This document shows, one piece after another, positions 6,950 to 17,319 of a stretch of 21,554 nt of DNA; the first letter of the stretch is position 1; each line of letters begins with the position of its first letter. The stretch covers positions 77,936 through 99,489 of the forward strand of contig QZLH01000360.1 in the NCBI GenBank assembly GCA_003833135.1, in the 5' to 3' direction. The notes beneath the pieces were generated by a model, which made no database searches, was not told the origin of the DNA, and saw nothing but the letters and a program-made list of their open reading frames with translations. The DNA is from Oehlia diaphana. Lineage: Eukaryota > Glomeromycota > Glomeromycetes > Glomerales > Glomeraceae. The position numbers were made by a program, and so were the translations under genes.

Positions 6950-8756
6950 TTACAAAAACCTGTACCTAAATCCAAAAAATCTATCATCCCAACCGGGCGA
7001 ACGTACAACCTTAACCTTAACTTTTGGTTCTTCTTTAATGACTCTTTGGAATTTTTCTCTCGTCGTCTCACGGTCTGAATTTTTATTGAAGCGTTTATTA
7101 CCAGATTTTTGACCTACTTCCCCTCTATCTTTTTCGTCTAATCTATTGGCAAAAGTCGCATTAAAACTGTTTATCTGACCAATCATTTCTATTTTCTTTA
7201 TTGCATCGTCCTTATCTGATGATTCCCTCACTATCTAATTTTTTGGGCAATCATTATTCTCATGACTTAAGGATGGGACCGGTCGGTCCCAGGACTTGTA
7301 GGACCGAACCGCGGTCTTGCATTTTTTTGTGGCGCAGTAGGGCCGGTCCTGATGATTGACCAGTCCTCTTCGCATAATAAATGATTTTTATATTAAATTT
7401 AAAGCTGAAAAAAATTTTTTTAATTGCAAAAAAAAAGAAAAAAGACCGTCAGTCTTATCGCATATGATACAAGACCGAAAGACCGCAGTCCGTCTTTCTA
7501 AGGTGTAAGACCGTAGGACCACGGTTTTTTAGGACCGATGACCATCTATGATTCAAGCATTATTAATATTTTTATGCTATACCACTTCATTCTTTGATGG
7601 CCTCGTTGGTAACTGAACTGACTTTTACTCCGTATTTACATGAAATTCTAATTTTTTCCTTTCAAATCTCCTATTTCCGTTTTACTTAAATCTCGGAATC
7701 CATTAATTACTTCCACCACTTTCTCCGGTTCCACATAATCTTTAAGATTTTTGTAGTACACCGGTTTTTCTTCCTTGTCTGTATTTATTAACTTCAGTTT
7801 CACCAATCTTGACACGCTCTTCCTGATCTTTTTCTATCGTATCACTCTCCTAAGATACACTATCTTATTCTTGTTGACATCGGCTGGTATCAGCTGCGGC
7901 GGCTCATTTTGCAAAGAAATTATATTGTAAAAATTTTTCTCTTTTGAGGTATTTGTCTACGTCCCATCCAAGTCTTCCTTCTTCAAACCTTCTTCAATAG
8001 CTGCACCTAATACCATATCATCCTTGAAATATACATAAAAATATCTTTTCCATTAATATATATCGTCTTCCCGGAAAACTATCCGTATTCAGAATATTCG
8101 TCCATGATCTCCTGGTCTGATAATTTTTTATGTTCATCCTTAATCGTTTGTACTTCACATACTAACTAAACATCTTGCGTATATCGGATAAACTTGTATC
8201 TCCTGGAAACCGTTTCTTTCCATCTATGCACATAGTGATATTGCTTCTTCCTAACCATGTTGGCGTACGTTCGCTTCTTAATAAATGAATCGTAGTTTTC
8301 ACCGATTTGTATTTATGTTGAGGTTTAATTGATATCTTTTTTACTAACCCAAACTTTTTAACACGGTTATTAATTTTTCCTCGTTCTATCTCGCTTTTAG
8401 CTGCTGATTTTCCTTTTCGCTAGCAGAGTCGTGGATTCTTTGAACTGCTTCTGCGCCTCTTTACGAAGTCCGCAGTATTTTTTCCCATCTTCCTAACGTC
8501 TTTAACGTAAAAACTATATGCTATTTCTTCACAACATTTAAGTAAAAATTCTATGTTATCGCTCTTGAGCTCTGTATTTCATCCTAACATTCTATAGAAG
8601 TCATCCTTTCATCGTTTGTGGAAATATTCTATCAAATTTTCCAGAAAATTCCCTTGGCGAACGATATCCCATGTCTCGAAAATTTCTCTTTAAAAAGTCG
8701 CTTGTTTCTTCCAAAATTCTTGAATTGAACTCTCTTCTTGTTAGATACGACTCCAT
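6950..8756 (-). pseudogene. Decayed coding relic of unknown family, split by an insertion
   Basis: On the minus strand, protein-like segments follow each other in changing frames. From an ATG at 8756-8754 comes MESYLTRREFNSRILEETSD, then FRDMGYRSPREFSGKFDRIF. Next are FLLKCCEEIAYSFYVKDVRK, CGLRKEAQKQFKES, TPTWLGRSNITMCIDGKKRF, IKDEHKKLSDQEIMDEYSEY and KDDMVLGAAIEEGLKKEDLD. They end with LKDYVEPEKVVEVINGF. After the 275-base insertion (7272-7546) a 93-codon open stretch (7231-6950, no ATG start) continues with MIGQINSFNATFANRLDEKD and ends SPGWDDRFFGFRYRFL. Many stops and at least five frame changes make a product impossible. The base composition is less AT-rich than the surroundings. I do not recognise the family; a transposon gag-like protein or a lineage-specific protein are both possible. 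That the part beyond the insertion belongs to the same gene is inferred from strand and order only. Confidence 0.6.
7272..7546. mobile_element. GGACCG-rich MITE-like insertion
   Basis: A block much richer in G and C than its surroundings, built from GGACCG, AGACCG and their complements. The left end has a near-perfect palindrome GGGACCGGTCGGTCCC (7276-7291). The ends are imperfect inverted repeats: the left begins GATGG and then TCGGTCC, and the reverse complement of the right end begins GATGG and then TCGGTCC with a three-base length difference. Flanks ATGACTTAAG (7262-7271) and ATGATTCAAG (7548-7557) match at 8 of 10 positions and may be an aged target-site duplication, which would fit a hAT-like non-autonomous element. 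No coding capacity is present. Confidence 0.55.
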
Positions 8757-9462
8757 TTCTGCTAATTATTTGTGAAAAAGAACGACACTTATTATAGTTT
8801 ATGTCAAAAATAAAAATATTTTTCTTTCTTAAAATTTTGGACGAAAGATCGTTGATGTCATTACAATAAATTGAAATTGTTTTTGCCTATCAAAAGGCCA
8901 AGTAAAGCTAATCGTAAAGAACATTATGTTTTCAGTCATCCCGGTTGCCCCTTTGAGATTTTGTACAATATTATGCATTTATGCGAAACTTTGGTCATTA
9001 TCGTCAAGATGACAGTTTATTCTTTTATCTTTTTTTTTTTTTTAGTACACATTTCTTTATTTAATGATATAATTAATATAGATTTACATTAAAAATATAT
9101 AGAGGTAACCAATTACGAGAATCGGATAACCCTATAACTAAATGATCTAGTCTAATCTATCTATTTTGAAGCTATACTAAAACATTATTAACCTCTAATA
9201 AGAAAATAATAAAAATTACTTTGAAGATTCAAGAAGTGGCATAAGATTCCAGTGATCTTCTAAATTAGAAGAATCAATTTATTCATAAATATTTATTTTA
9301 GATAAAATTTTACGCTTTGTATTTTGCTATTAAATAAATTTTCGTATAGAGAGATAAAAATACTGATTATGTTAAAATATTGAAAATACAATATTCCATA
9401 TACTGTACAGTACACGTTTTAATCTTATTAAAATTCTAAAAGAAATTATTTAGGAACCTAAT
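8757..9462. other. AT-rich stretch, no gene recognised
   Basis: A 73-codon open frame at 8871-9092 has no ATG start, ends in a poly-T-encoded Phe run and has no recognisable domain. Nothing else of note is visible. Confidence 0.4.
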
Positions 9463-9529
9463 TTTAGCGATTTAACAGATCATTAATCTGTTGTTCCTGT
9501 TAAACGCTAAACGAATTCCGTAATTACGG
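9463..9529. repeat. Nested inverted repeats plus a 12-base palindrome
   Basis: TTTAGCGATTTAACAG (9463-9478) pairs with CTGTTAAACGCTAAA (9497-9511) with a single bulged base. Inside the loop, AACAGAT pairs with ATCTGTT (9474-9490). Seven bases further on is the perfect palindrome CCGTAATTACGG (9518-9529). The structure could be the centre of a fold-back element or a cruciform-forming site. There is no gene nearby to suggest a terminator. Confidence 0.5.
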
Positions 9530-9991
9530 TGGGCGTACTTGTAGATTCGTAATAATACAAATTCCTCTTTTATTAATAATTTCAATTACTAAAGACATTT
9601 ATTTATTGTAATATTCCATAAATATAGGGAAAAAAGTGACAAATCATGCATTATTAAAATTGCAACCAACATCAGGAAAAGTAAGAATATGTATATATAT
9701 TTAGTAGACTGTAAAGATATTAACGCAAATATTTGTCTGTCTGTCGTACGCTCAAATTAAAAATGCAACGGAATAATGGTTATCCATAATAAAAGTAATA
9801 TTTTTATTGAACATTTTTTTTTTTTTTGTTATATTGAAGAATTTAATAAAGTCACGCGTATTTTTCAAATTCGAAACGGTATTTCAAGATATTTTTATAA
9901 TATTAAAATACATAATTTTATAAATACAGTAAAAATCGCGACTACCCTGATAATTATTACATGAAAATATTTGAGTATTGTAACTTTATCT
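9530..9991. other. 3' flank of the minus-strand kinase gene
   Basis: No gene is seen. A 62-codon plus-strand open frame at 9776-9964 is AT-rich chance coding. This side would hold the 3' untranslated region and polyadenylation site of the kinase ending at 9992. Confidence 0.4.
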
Positions 9992-11628
9992 TTACACCGA
10001 ACCCCTTACAGGATACAAATAATCAACTTCATTAACCCTACAATGTTCTTTAAAAAAATTAATATAAAATTAGCAATGACAATAGGAAAATATATATATA
10101 TAGGAAAAAAAAAATAAATAAATAAATATACCTAAGCTTTCACTCGACTCACTCAACTTCAAAATCTCGTTTAATTCTGTAGAATAATCAAATTTTCTGC
10201 TCGTATAACAAGATAATGGATGGTTTTGAATAATGACTTCGTTCTCTAAAAAAAATAGTATTTTTTTTTAATTAAATAAAAAAATTATTAAATATGACGC
10301 TTATTAAATTTTTTTTTTACCTGGCACTTGTACTCTATCATAATTAGAATAATATTGTGAACGCATTTTTTTAAAGCATTCAATAAGATCTTCGGCTGAT
10401 GGTCTTTTGTTAGGCTCAGAATCCCAACATTTTTCCATTAATTCAACATATTCAGGTTCTATATCATCAATAATCTCTGGTCTATTTCCTTTACATATTC
10501 CTATGGAAAGATTAAAATCATGAGGTACATTGTTAAAAGCAGGAATACCAGATGTCATCTCCCACATTATAATACCAAAAGAATATATGTCAGAAGCTTT
10601 GGTATATGGTTTTCCACGTAATACCTCTGGAGCAATATAAGGAAGTACTCCATAAACTTCATTAGAATCAGATTTATGAGCAGGTCGACTTAATCCAAAA
10701 TCACTTATATAAGCATACCTATGAGACTGTAAAAGTATATTACCACTATGAAAATCACCATGTACTAAACCGCACTTATGTAGGGCTGATAGAGATCTTG
10801 CAATGAAATAACCGTTGTTAAATTTATCGTACGGATTATATTTTTTTATCATCAAATTAGATCTTAAACTACCATAACTCATATATTCCATGACTATCAT
10901 ATAATCTAATGTCACCGGATCTTGAGTTATTCCGTATAATCGTATTGAATCACAATTATTATTCATGGTTGAATATATAAATTTTAAATAATTTTTCCAC
11001 TAAAATAATTAATTACGATTAATATAATAATTTTAAAATAACGTAAATAAAAAAAAGAATTAATTATAAATTTTACCTCATTTAAAAATCCTTCAGTATC
11101 ATTAGAAGAATTATTTAAACATTTCAATACAACATGGAAACCAGTTTTTTCATTTTCTTGTAGAGGAGATCTCGTTTCTTTGTTCCTTGCATTTTTAAAA
11201 TCTTCTTCATTAAGTTTAAAAACTTTTCTATCCAGTTGATTTTTTTCATTATTCCAATAAGTCCTAATACGTCCATCTAACCAAATAGCAAGGTATACAG
11301 TACTAAATCCACCTCGAGCGAGGAATTGGATATTTTTTAAACGATCATAAGGAATCCATTCTATAACCTCTCTTTTATTTCTTGCAGTTAATTGAGAATC
11401 TTTTATAATTTTATCAATAATTCCATTACCACTAGTCCATTTAGTCCATTGAAAAGCCATTTGAAATCTTTTAGAATTACAACTTTTACACCATCCCCAA
11501 AATGTTTTTGGTTGTTTACAATCAGAACATAATCCATATGTCTGATTAATTATATTTTTTTCATATTCACTATATTCGTTTGAAATGTTTTTAAGAAAAT
11601 ATGAATTATATAAATTATATACATACAT
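9992..11628 (-). CDS. TKL-like protein kinase with N-terminal zinc ribbon, four exons
   Basis: Proposed exons on the minus strand: 11628-11077, 10999-10321, 10245-10132 and 10047-9992, giving 466 residues. Introns of 77, 75 and 84 bases are GT-AG. Order: zinc ribbon C34-x2-C37-x9-C47-x2-C50, WTSGN at 64-68, EWIPYDRL at 90-97, glycine loop ARGGFSTVY at 104-112, beta3 Lys169, beta4-beta5 LYGITQDPVTLDYMIV. The catalytic loop is HGDFHSGN, so the HRD arginine is glycine (a non-RD kinase) while catalytic Asp266 is kept. DFG is at 284-286 and APE at 307-309. The lobe ends MEKCWDSEPNKRPS, a TKL-like signature. Exon 3 adds the tail HPLSCYTSRKFDYSTELNEI, seen in other kinases of this family. Exon 4 (17 more residues and a stop) is supported only by splice sites and frame. 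The start is the only upstream ATG in frame. All key residues for catalysis are present, so the gene is likely functional; substrates are unknown. It is a single-module paralogue of the array gene at 2303-6512, on the opposite strand. Confidence 0.85.
10132..10245 (-). other. Exon 3 of the minus-strand kinase (C-terminal tail)
   Basis: Reading exon 2 on without splicing stops within a poly-A run at 10304, giving PGKKKI. A donor GT at 10320-10319 directly after CCAG and an acceptor AG at 10247-10246 join in phase 1 to NEVIIQNHPLSCYTSRKF, which has the look of a conserved family tail. The exon ends at 10132 before GTATAT. Spliced reading is therefore preferred over the simple ORF end. Confidence 0.75.
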
Positions 11629-13369
11629 ATTTTAAATTTTTTTTTATATTAAAAAATATATTTTTTTAAAATATGACAATTTAAAAAAGAAAAAAAATAA
11701 AAAATAAAAAAAAAAAAAAAAATAAACGGTTCAAACAATTTATTATGCAGATTCATGGGGCATTATACGACTCATGCATGTACAACATATTAATATTAAA
11801 AACGGGTTAATCAGTTAATCAGATAAGAAAATAAAAAATTTTGTGATACAGAAATTCTTTTTTCAGAAAAAAACAGTGATCTACATATCGGAAGTTCCAT
11901 GGAATTATTAAGGCTTTTGTTTATTATATTATTTCTTGATTTGATTCTTTTATTTTTTTATCTTACCTTAAAAGTTTAATTATTTTTTTTGCATGAGAAT
12001 AATTACCTTTTAAATGCAATGAATAGGATTCTAATGAAAGTAAAAAGGTAAACCCGTTTCTTCTTTTTTTCCCACAAGAAGTTTTTCGGCTTATGCCGAT
12101 AACGTAAATAAATATTTGAAAAGCTATATTACTAATTTAGCACAACATAGAACCACTTAAATCTCATGAATTTATTTCAGCCAAAATAGAACCTTTTCTA
12201 AGAAGGGATGATTTGATATGGGAAAAAATAATTCAGTCATACCAAGGACATCAACGCTAAATAAGTATTATGTGAGTTCTTTACGTGTGAACTGTGAACA
12301 AATAATAGCGCCAAAAATGAAAGGAATAATTATAGAACAGATGGTGAGATCAGTAAACTTATAAAATACGTAAAATTCATTAATAAAATTCGATACTTTT
12401 ATGTATGACAAATCAATAATCGTCGTCTAAATCGTTCACTGTTATTTATTAATTAATATCTTGACAATAATCAAAAAATTGGAACGTGATAACTAATAAT
12501 GTTTAATAAAGTCAAAAAAATAAATAAATCCAATAAACAAAAATGCTTTTCGCAACCGCATCACGACATTTAATTGTACAGAGTTTTTTGTAACCATAAA
12601 CAAACATTATCTGTTATTATTAACGCCACAATTAATTACGTAAAACAATGAATTTTCCTTATATATGTTGATATACAAAAAAAAAAAAAAAAAACTTCGA
12701 TCCCTGCATAATTTCATTTTCGACAATTGAATTCACCGAGAAAGTAAACTAAATTATATTGCATATCCAATTTTGACATATGAGTGATTTCTAATAACGT
12801 TCATAAAACACCGTATCGAAATTATTATATTCTTTAATATTTTTTTTATTTATTTATTTATTTTTTTCTTTTTGAAAAAAAATCAAACATAGAAACAAAT
12901 TAATAATAATGATATAAATATATCTTTCACTAATAAAATAATTAGAACTTTGTCAGGTGATGATTTTATTTTATTTTTTTTAAAAAAATAAAAGTCAACC
13001 GCTGCCAACATAAGTTTAATATAAAATAGTAATTGTTTATATTAATAAGATAGACTTTGTTTAACTTTCATATTCATCTCCATTTATGCAAAAGTGTCGG
13101 TCTTTTTATTATTTTTGATAAATAAATGAATAAAAAAATGGACAAATGACTAATAAGTATTGTTTAGGTATAAGATAATTTTGTGTTACCGCAACAACCA
13201 TCACATGGATTTTAATTACTTATATCGGTGATATGAATAAAAAGTTACTCGCGCGAAAAAAATTGACTTATGATATGTAACCTATTATCTTGATGGGTTT
13301 CGTCATGAGTAATTGAGTATATACAGTAATTTATATAAATATGTCTCAATACCTTACCTTAGGTTTTCT
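11629..13369. other. Long AT-rich intergenic stretch
   Basis: This is the upstream side of the minus-strand kinase (poly-A and poly-T runs at 11637-11720 just before its start). I see no gene. A short open run around 12150-12255 reading AKIEPFLRRDDLIWEKIIQS in one frame may be a scrap of coding sequence, but it is too short to classify. Homopolymer A runs sit at 12678-12693, and mixed T and A runs around 12840-12990. Confidence 0.45.
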
Positions 13370-13995
13370 TTATCTTCTTTTTTATCGTCATCTTTTTTTT
13401 CGTCGTCTTTTTTTTAGTCTATCAGGTCTTCTCTTTATTAGGTCTTCTCTTAGACCCCTTCTTCCTTTAGTATGGTTTGTGTGTGGGTTTGTGTGGTGGG
13501 TGGTGGTGTTTTAACTTCCTTTTTTTTCGACTTCTTTTTTTTTTTAGGTCTATCTTCTCTCTGTTAAGGTCTCCTCCTTATTAGGCCTTCTCATAGGTCC
13601 CTTTCTTTACGTCTTCCTTTAGGTATGTGGGTTGGGAGTGTGGGTTTGTATGGGTGTGGGTTGGGGTGTGGTTGGGGTTGAGGGCGTGGGTTGGGTGTGG
13701 GTTGTGGGTTGGGAGTGTGGGTATGGAGAGTGGGTTGGGAATGTGGGTTTGTGTGTGAGGGTGGTGGTGTTTTAACTTCTTTCTTTTCGTCTTCTTTTTT
13801 TAGGTATATCTTCTCTCTGTCAAGGTCTCCTCCTTATTAGGTCTTCTCATAGGTCCCTTTTCCTTACGTCTTCCTTTAAGTATGTGGGTTGAGAGCGTGG
13901 GTTTGGCGTATGAGTTTGTGTGTGAGGGTGATGATGTTTTAACTTCTTTTTTTTCATCTTCTTTTTTTAAGTCTATCTTCTCTCTGTCTAATTGT
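13370..13995. repeat. Tandem repeats: pyrimidine block plus G-rich tract
   Basis: The unit is GGTGGTGTTTTAACTTC, then a TTCTTTTTT run, then TCTCTCTGTYAAGGTCTCC, CTTATTAGG, TTCTCATAGGTCCC, ACGTCTTCCTTTA and finally a variable G/T-rich tract. The anchor GTTTTAACTTC recurs in copies starting near 13502, 13763 and 13930 (spacings about 261 and 167), with a degenerate partial copy before the first. The spacing difference is due to expansion of the G-rich tract in one copy. The plus strand is almost free of A in long stretches, so the minus strand is purine-rich and gives spurious Lys/Glu-rich reading frames. No protein family is recognised in these frames. Confidence 0.8.
13629..13746 (+). repeat. 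G-rich tract with G-quadruplex potential
   Basis: At least fifteen runs of three or four G occur in about 118 bases, separated mostly by TT, TGT or AGTGT. The first five runs (13629-31, 13634-36, 13642-44, 13652-54, 13658-60) have loops of 2, 5, 7 and 3 bases, meeting the usual G3-loop1-7 rule. In an AT-rich genome this is a striking strand-asymmetric island. Whether it folds in vivo is not shown by sequence. Confidence 0.75.
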
Positions 13996-16900
13996 GATGC
14001 ACGCTTTCGTTGTTGCTGTATTTGAAACTCCAGTACCAATAAAATATCAAGTGAACCAAGTGATCAAAGTGACCAAGGCGATTAAAGATGTCAAAGTGGT
14101 CAGATTCATGCAAATTGTCATCGAACATTGTATTGACCAGGCTACAAGATCAGAGAGAAGTGTTCTTACAGCGTACAGTTATTAAAAATTTATGTACATT
14201 TTTTTTAGGTAGTATTTATTGTTTATTTATTTTTTACTTTTTATTCTTATATTACCATTAATTTGTTGTTAAATCAACGTCAAAAAATATTTTTATTTTT
14301 ATTTTTTACTTTGCTTTTTTAAGTACTGTAATTGTTGCTAGATGAAACATATAAATGCACTAGTGCACCAATTGTAACGAAAAGTACATTAATAATCGTA
14401 CATTATCAGCTATAATTTTAAAAGGAAAACTTCAGCTTATAGAATTCATTTCAAAATTCCAGCTTTCCAGATTACTTTCTAAAAAAGCTACATATATACA
14501 GTACGTATCTGTACGTTTATACTGATGTTATACAGTTATAAAATGAATTTTTTACTTTTTTTTTTCATTAATGGTTTGCATAAAAAGGATGATAAGAGTG
14601 AAAATACATTATTATATTTTTAAATATTCTCTGATCAGTCCAAAATCCCCACCCTTTTTTAAAGCCGGGTATGTTACCTATGTCACTTTTTTTTATGTCA
14701 CTTTTTTTTTAACCACATCAATTATTTGGAGAGTTTTTATTGAAATAATCTTTTTTACTAGATAAATTTTTTAATTGTATCTGACATTATTTTTAAAATG
14801 TAAAATATATGGAATATGTTTATTATAAATTTGTCCATTTCTATTAAAATCATGACATTCGAATTTATATGATTGAATTAGGTGGTAAAATGGTTTGCCG
14901 GGTTGATAACGTGATTCTGAAATTTTTTATACAGTATATATGATTGGCCAATAAAAATGATAACTTGTGCTAATTAGATCTTATAATAAATTGTGGCTAA
15001 TTTATATTTAAAGTTAGCGAAGGTGAGTCATAAATAATTATTTACAAATTAGAAACGTCTAAAGCCACGTGATTTTAAAATTCATCACTGTTTTCCATTT
15101 CTACTATTTATACTGAGAACTTAGAATTTTTCGGTATGTGAAAATTTATTTGTCACGCCACATAGTTAGTATGGAAATTACATGATCGAACACGACCCCC
15201 AAAATTAGTGATTTTCGTTAATTGTTACATTTTTTCATTTTAAATGGAAAATTTAATTTAATGAAAAAATCTATTTAATATTAAAGAATCTACTGTTTCT
15301 ATGAATTAATTCTCCAATTTATTGGAATATTTACATTGATTTGTATAAATGGGATGGTTTACCAATAAATAATTGACACATAGTGCTTGTGTAGTACCAA
15401 AATTTTTTTAACCCAGAATTTTGAGCAGGTACTACTATTAGTACTATATATCCGGATTGCGAAAATTTAAAATGTTTAATACGAAATTTTGTTGACTAAA
15501 AAATTTTTGATCTTAAAAAAATGAAAACTGGACCATACAAACCCAATTTCAAATATGAAAATCATTTTTACCACTTAGTGTCGCCTTAATTATGCAAATT
15601 TTTGTATCTTAATTTATTATATTCTCAGATTTGTTATTTTTTGTGTAGCAGTGAAATTTGATATTAATTTAAATAAATTTATCGGATGCTTTTTATGTAA
15701 ATTATATAACAAATTCTACATAAAATTTACATATTTCGAAACTTGATAAATCTCTGTCATGGAATTAATAATCTCAAATCATGGAAATTTTCATCTCGCT
15801 AACACGGATATCCGGGAATGTATCATTTTCAAGGAATTTTTACGGAAGACACGGAGAAATAATGGAAATATTCGGATAAAATTTTTTTATAGGGAATAAT
15901 TCAGTACGATCTTCCAATAAATACTAATAATATAAGAGCCAGATTAAGAGGGTGTAAGTCAAGTTTGGAGGGCCCATAAAAATGGCTACGGATTTTTCAT
16001 TGAAAAAGTGTAGCATCAGAAAGAGTTCAAAGAGTTCCCTTATGATGAAAGATAAAATAAATTAAGAAATGAAGAGTTTAAACTTTTTTTAATGTACAAA
16101 AGAATTTAAACAAAAATAAAAATTTCATCACAATTAGATTCATTGAAGAAACTGGAATTTTAGAACTTTTTAACAGCGGACTTTATTTTTGTTGTTGGTT
16201 AGCAACAGTTATTCGTAAAGAAATTTAATTACACAAGAAATAGAAGTTAATTGTTGCAGCTTTAACATCCAAACGATTCTTTCATTTATACAAAATATGC
16301 CAATAATATTATTGCCAATAAAATGGCATGCCAAGACATAAAATTGCGTTTATTTTTACGTTTATTCTATGCTTTTATAACGCCTAAAGTGAAATCTTTA
16401 AAACAAACATGCAGTGTAACGATGTTTGATAATTATTAATGTCATATTAAAAAATTTCATTGTGTGTAATCGTTTGAGCATTCCAATATTAAACCATTGA
16501 CTGCATAAAAGATTTTAAACGTATAATTAATCGAGTCTATTTTAGAATGACGATAATAAATATACTATAGAATTTTAGATATAGGAATGGTGAGAATTAA
16601 TTGTCGGGCCTACTTGAACAAAATAGTTTGCTTTGCTTCAATTTTCGTTATACAGTATCTACTAATTTGAGAAATCAGAATCATTTTTTATAAACTAGCA
16701 AATATTAGAATACCAAATATTGCGATTTGCGATGTATTAGTTCAATAAATGAAGAAAAGTGAGAAATTTCAGCAGAAATACAAAGATTTAGGCATTATGA
16801 AAACTAGTATTTTTTTTAGTATTTAATACACTTTATAAATTTTATTTCTTTAATAATGGAAGAGTAGCTTTATTATTATTAACCGAAAATTGTATTACTT

Positions 16901-17319
16901 GAACAAAGTACGACCTGTAAAAGTATTTAAACGGCGCTTCTTTGGCATTTTCTCATCATCCATGCTTATTAGAATTGCCACAATGAGACGCATTGAATGG
17001 TGACATTTGTTAGCATACTTTACATTTTAGAAATTTTGGATGTTGAATGATCATCTAACGCTCTTCAAAAATTGCCATCTATACCTTTTGCAGGTTGGTA
17101 TATATACTATATATCATTATTGTTAAGAGAAATATTTATTAGCGCTTTTATTACGGATTTACGGATGAAGACAAACTAATACAAATTAATCACATAAAAA
17201 AACAATGTTTTTTTCTTAAATCCAATAATTTTTTATTCTATGAATTGAATATAAAATGAATAATATATAATGATTCCCTTAATAGGTATACAGAAAATAA
17301 ATTATGAAAATACACATCC
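13996..17319. other. Long stretch with no gene recognised
   Basis: A 62-codon frame opening at ATG 13997 is made largely of short AAAGTGA/CAAGTGA repeats and has no domain. A frame at 14571-14765 is unconvincing and contains the duplicated segment ATGTCACTTTTTTTT (14680-14710). Around 14908-15085 the word ACGTGATT recurs near AAATT, with TTGGCCAA at 14944-14951, suggesting remains of a repeat element. On the minus strand near 16961-16895 an ATG opens MDDEKMPKKRRLNTFTGR, then stops; this could be the first codons of a lost gene but is too short to assign. No RNA gene was seen. Confidence 0.45.

Noticed and set aside
8871..9092. 73-codon plus-strand frame
   Set aside because: No ATG start, poly-T-encoded Phe run, no recognisable domain.
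9776..9964. 62-codon plus-strand frame
   Set aside because: AT-rich chance frame with a poly-T Phe run and no motif.
13800..14039. Lys/Glu-rich minus-strand frame in the tandem repeat
   Set aside because: Composition follows from the purine-rich strand of the repeat; frames in neighbouring copies shift and stop.
13997..14188. 62-codon plus-strand frame rich in Val and Lys
   Set aside because: Built mainly from short CAAAGTGA-like repeats next to the satellite; no homology recognised.
14571..14765. 64-codon plus-strand frame
   Set aside because: Poly-T-encoded Phe runs and a duplicated ATGTCACTTTTTTTT segment; not protein-like.
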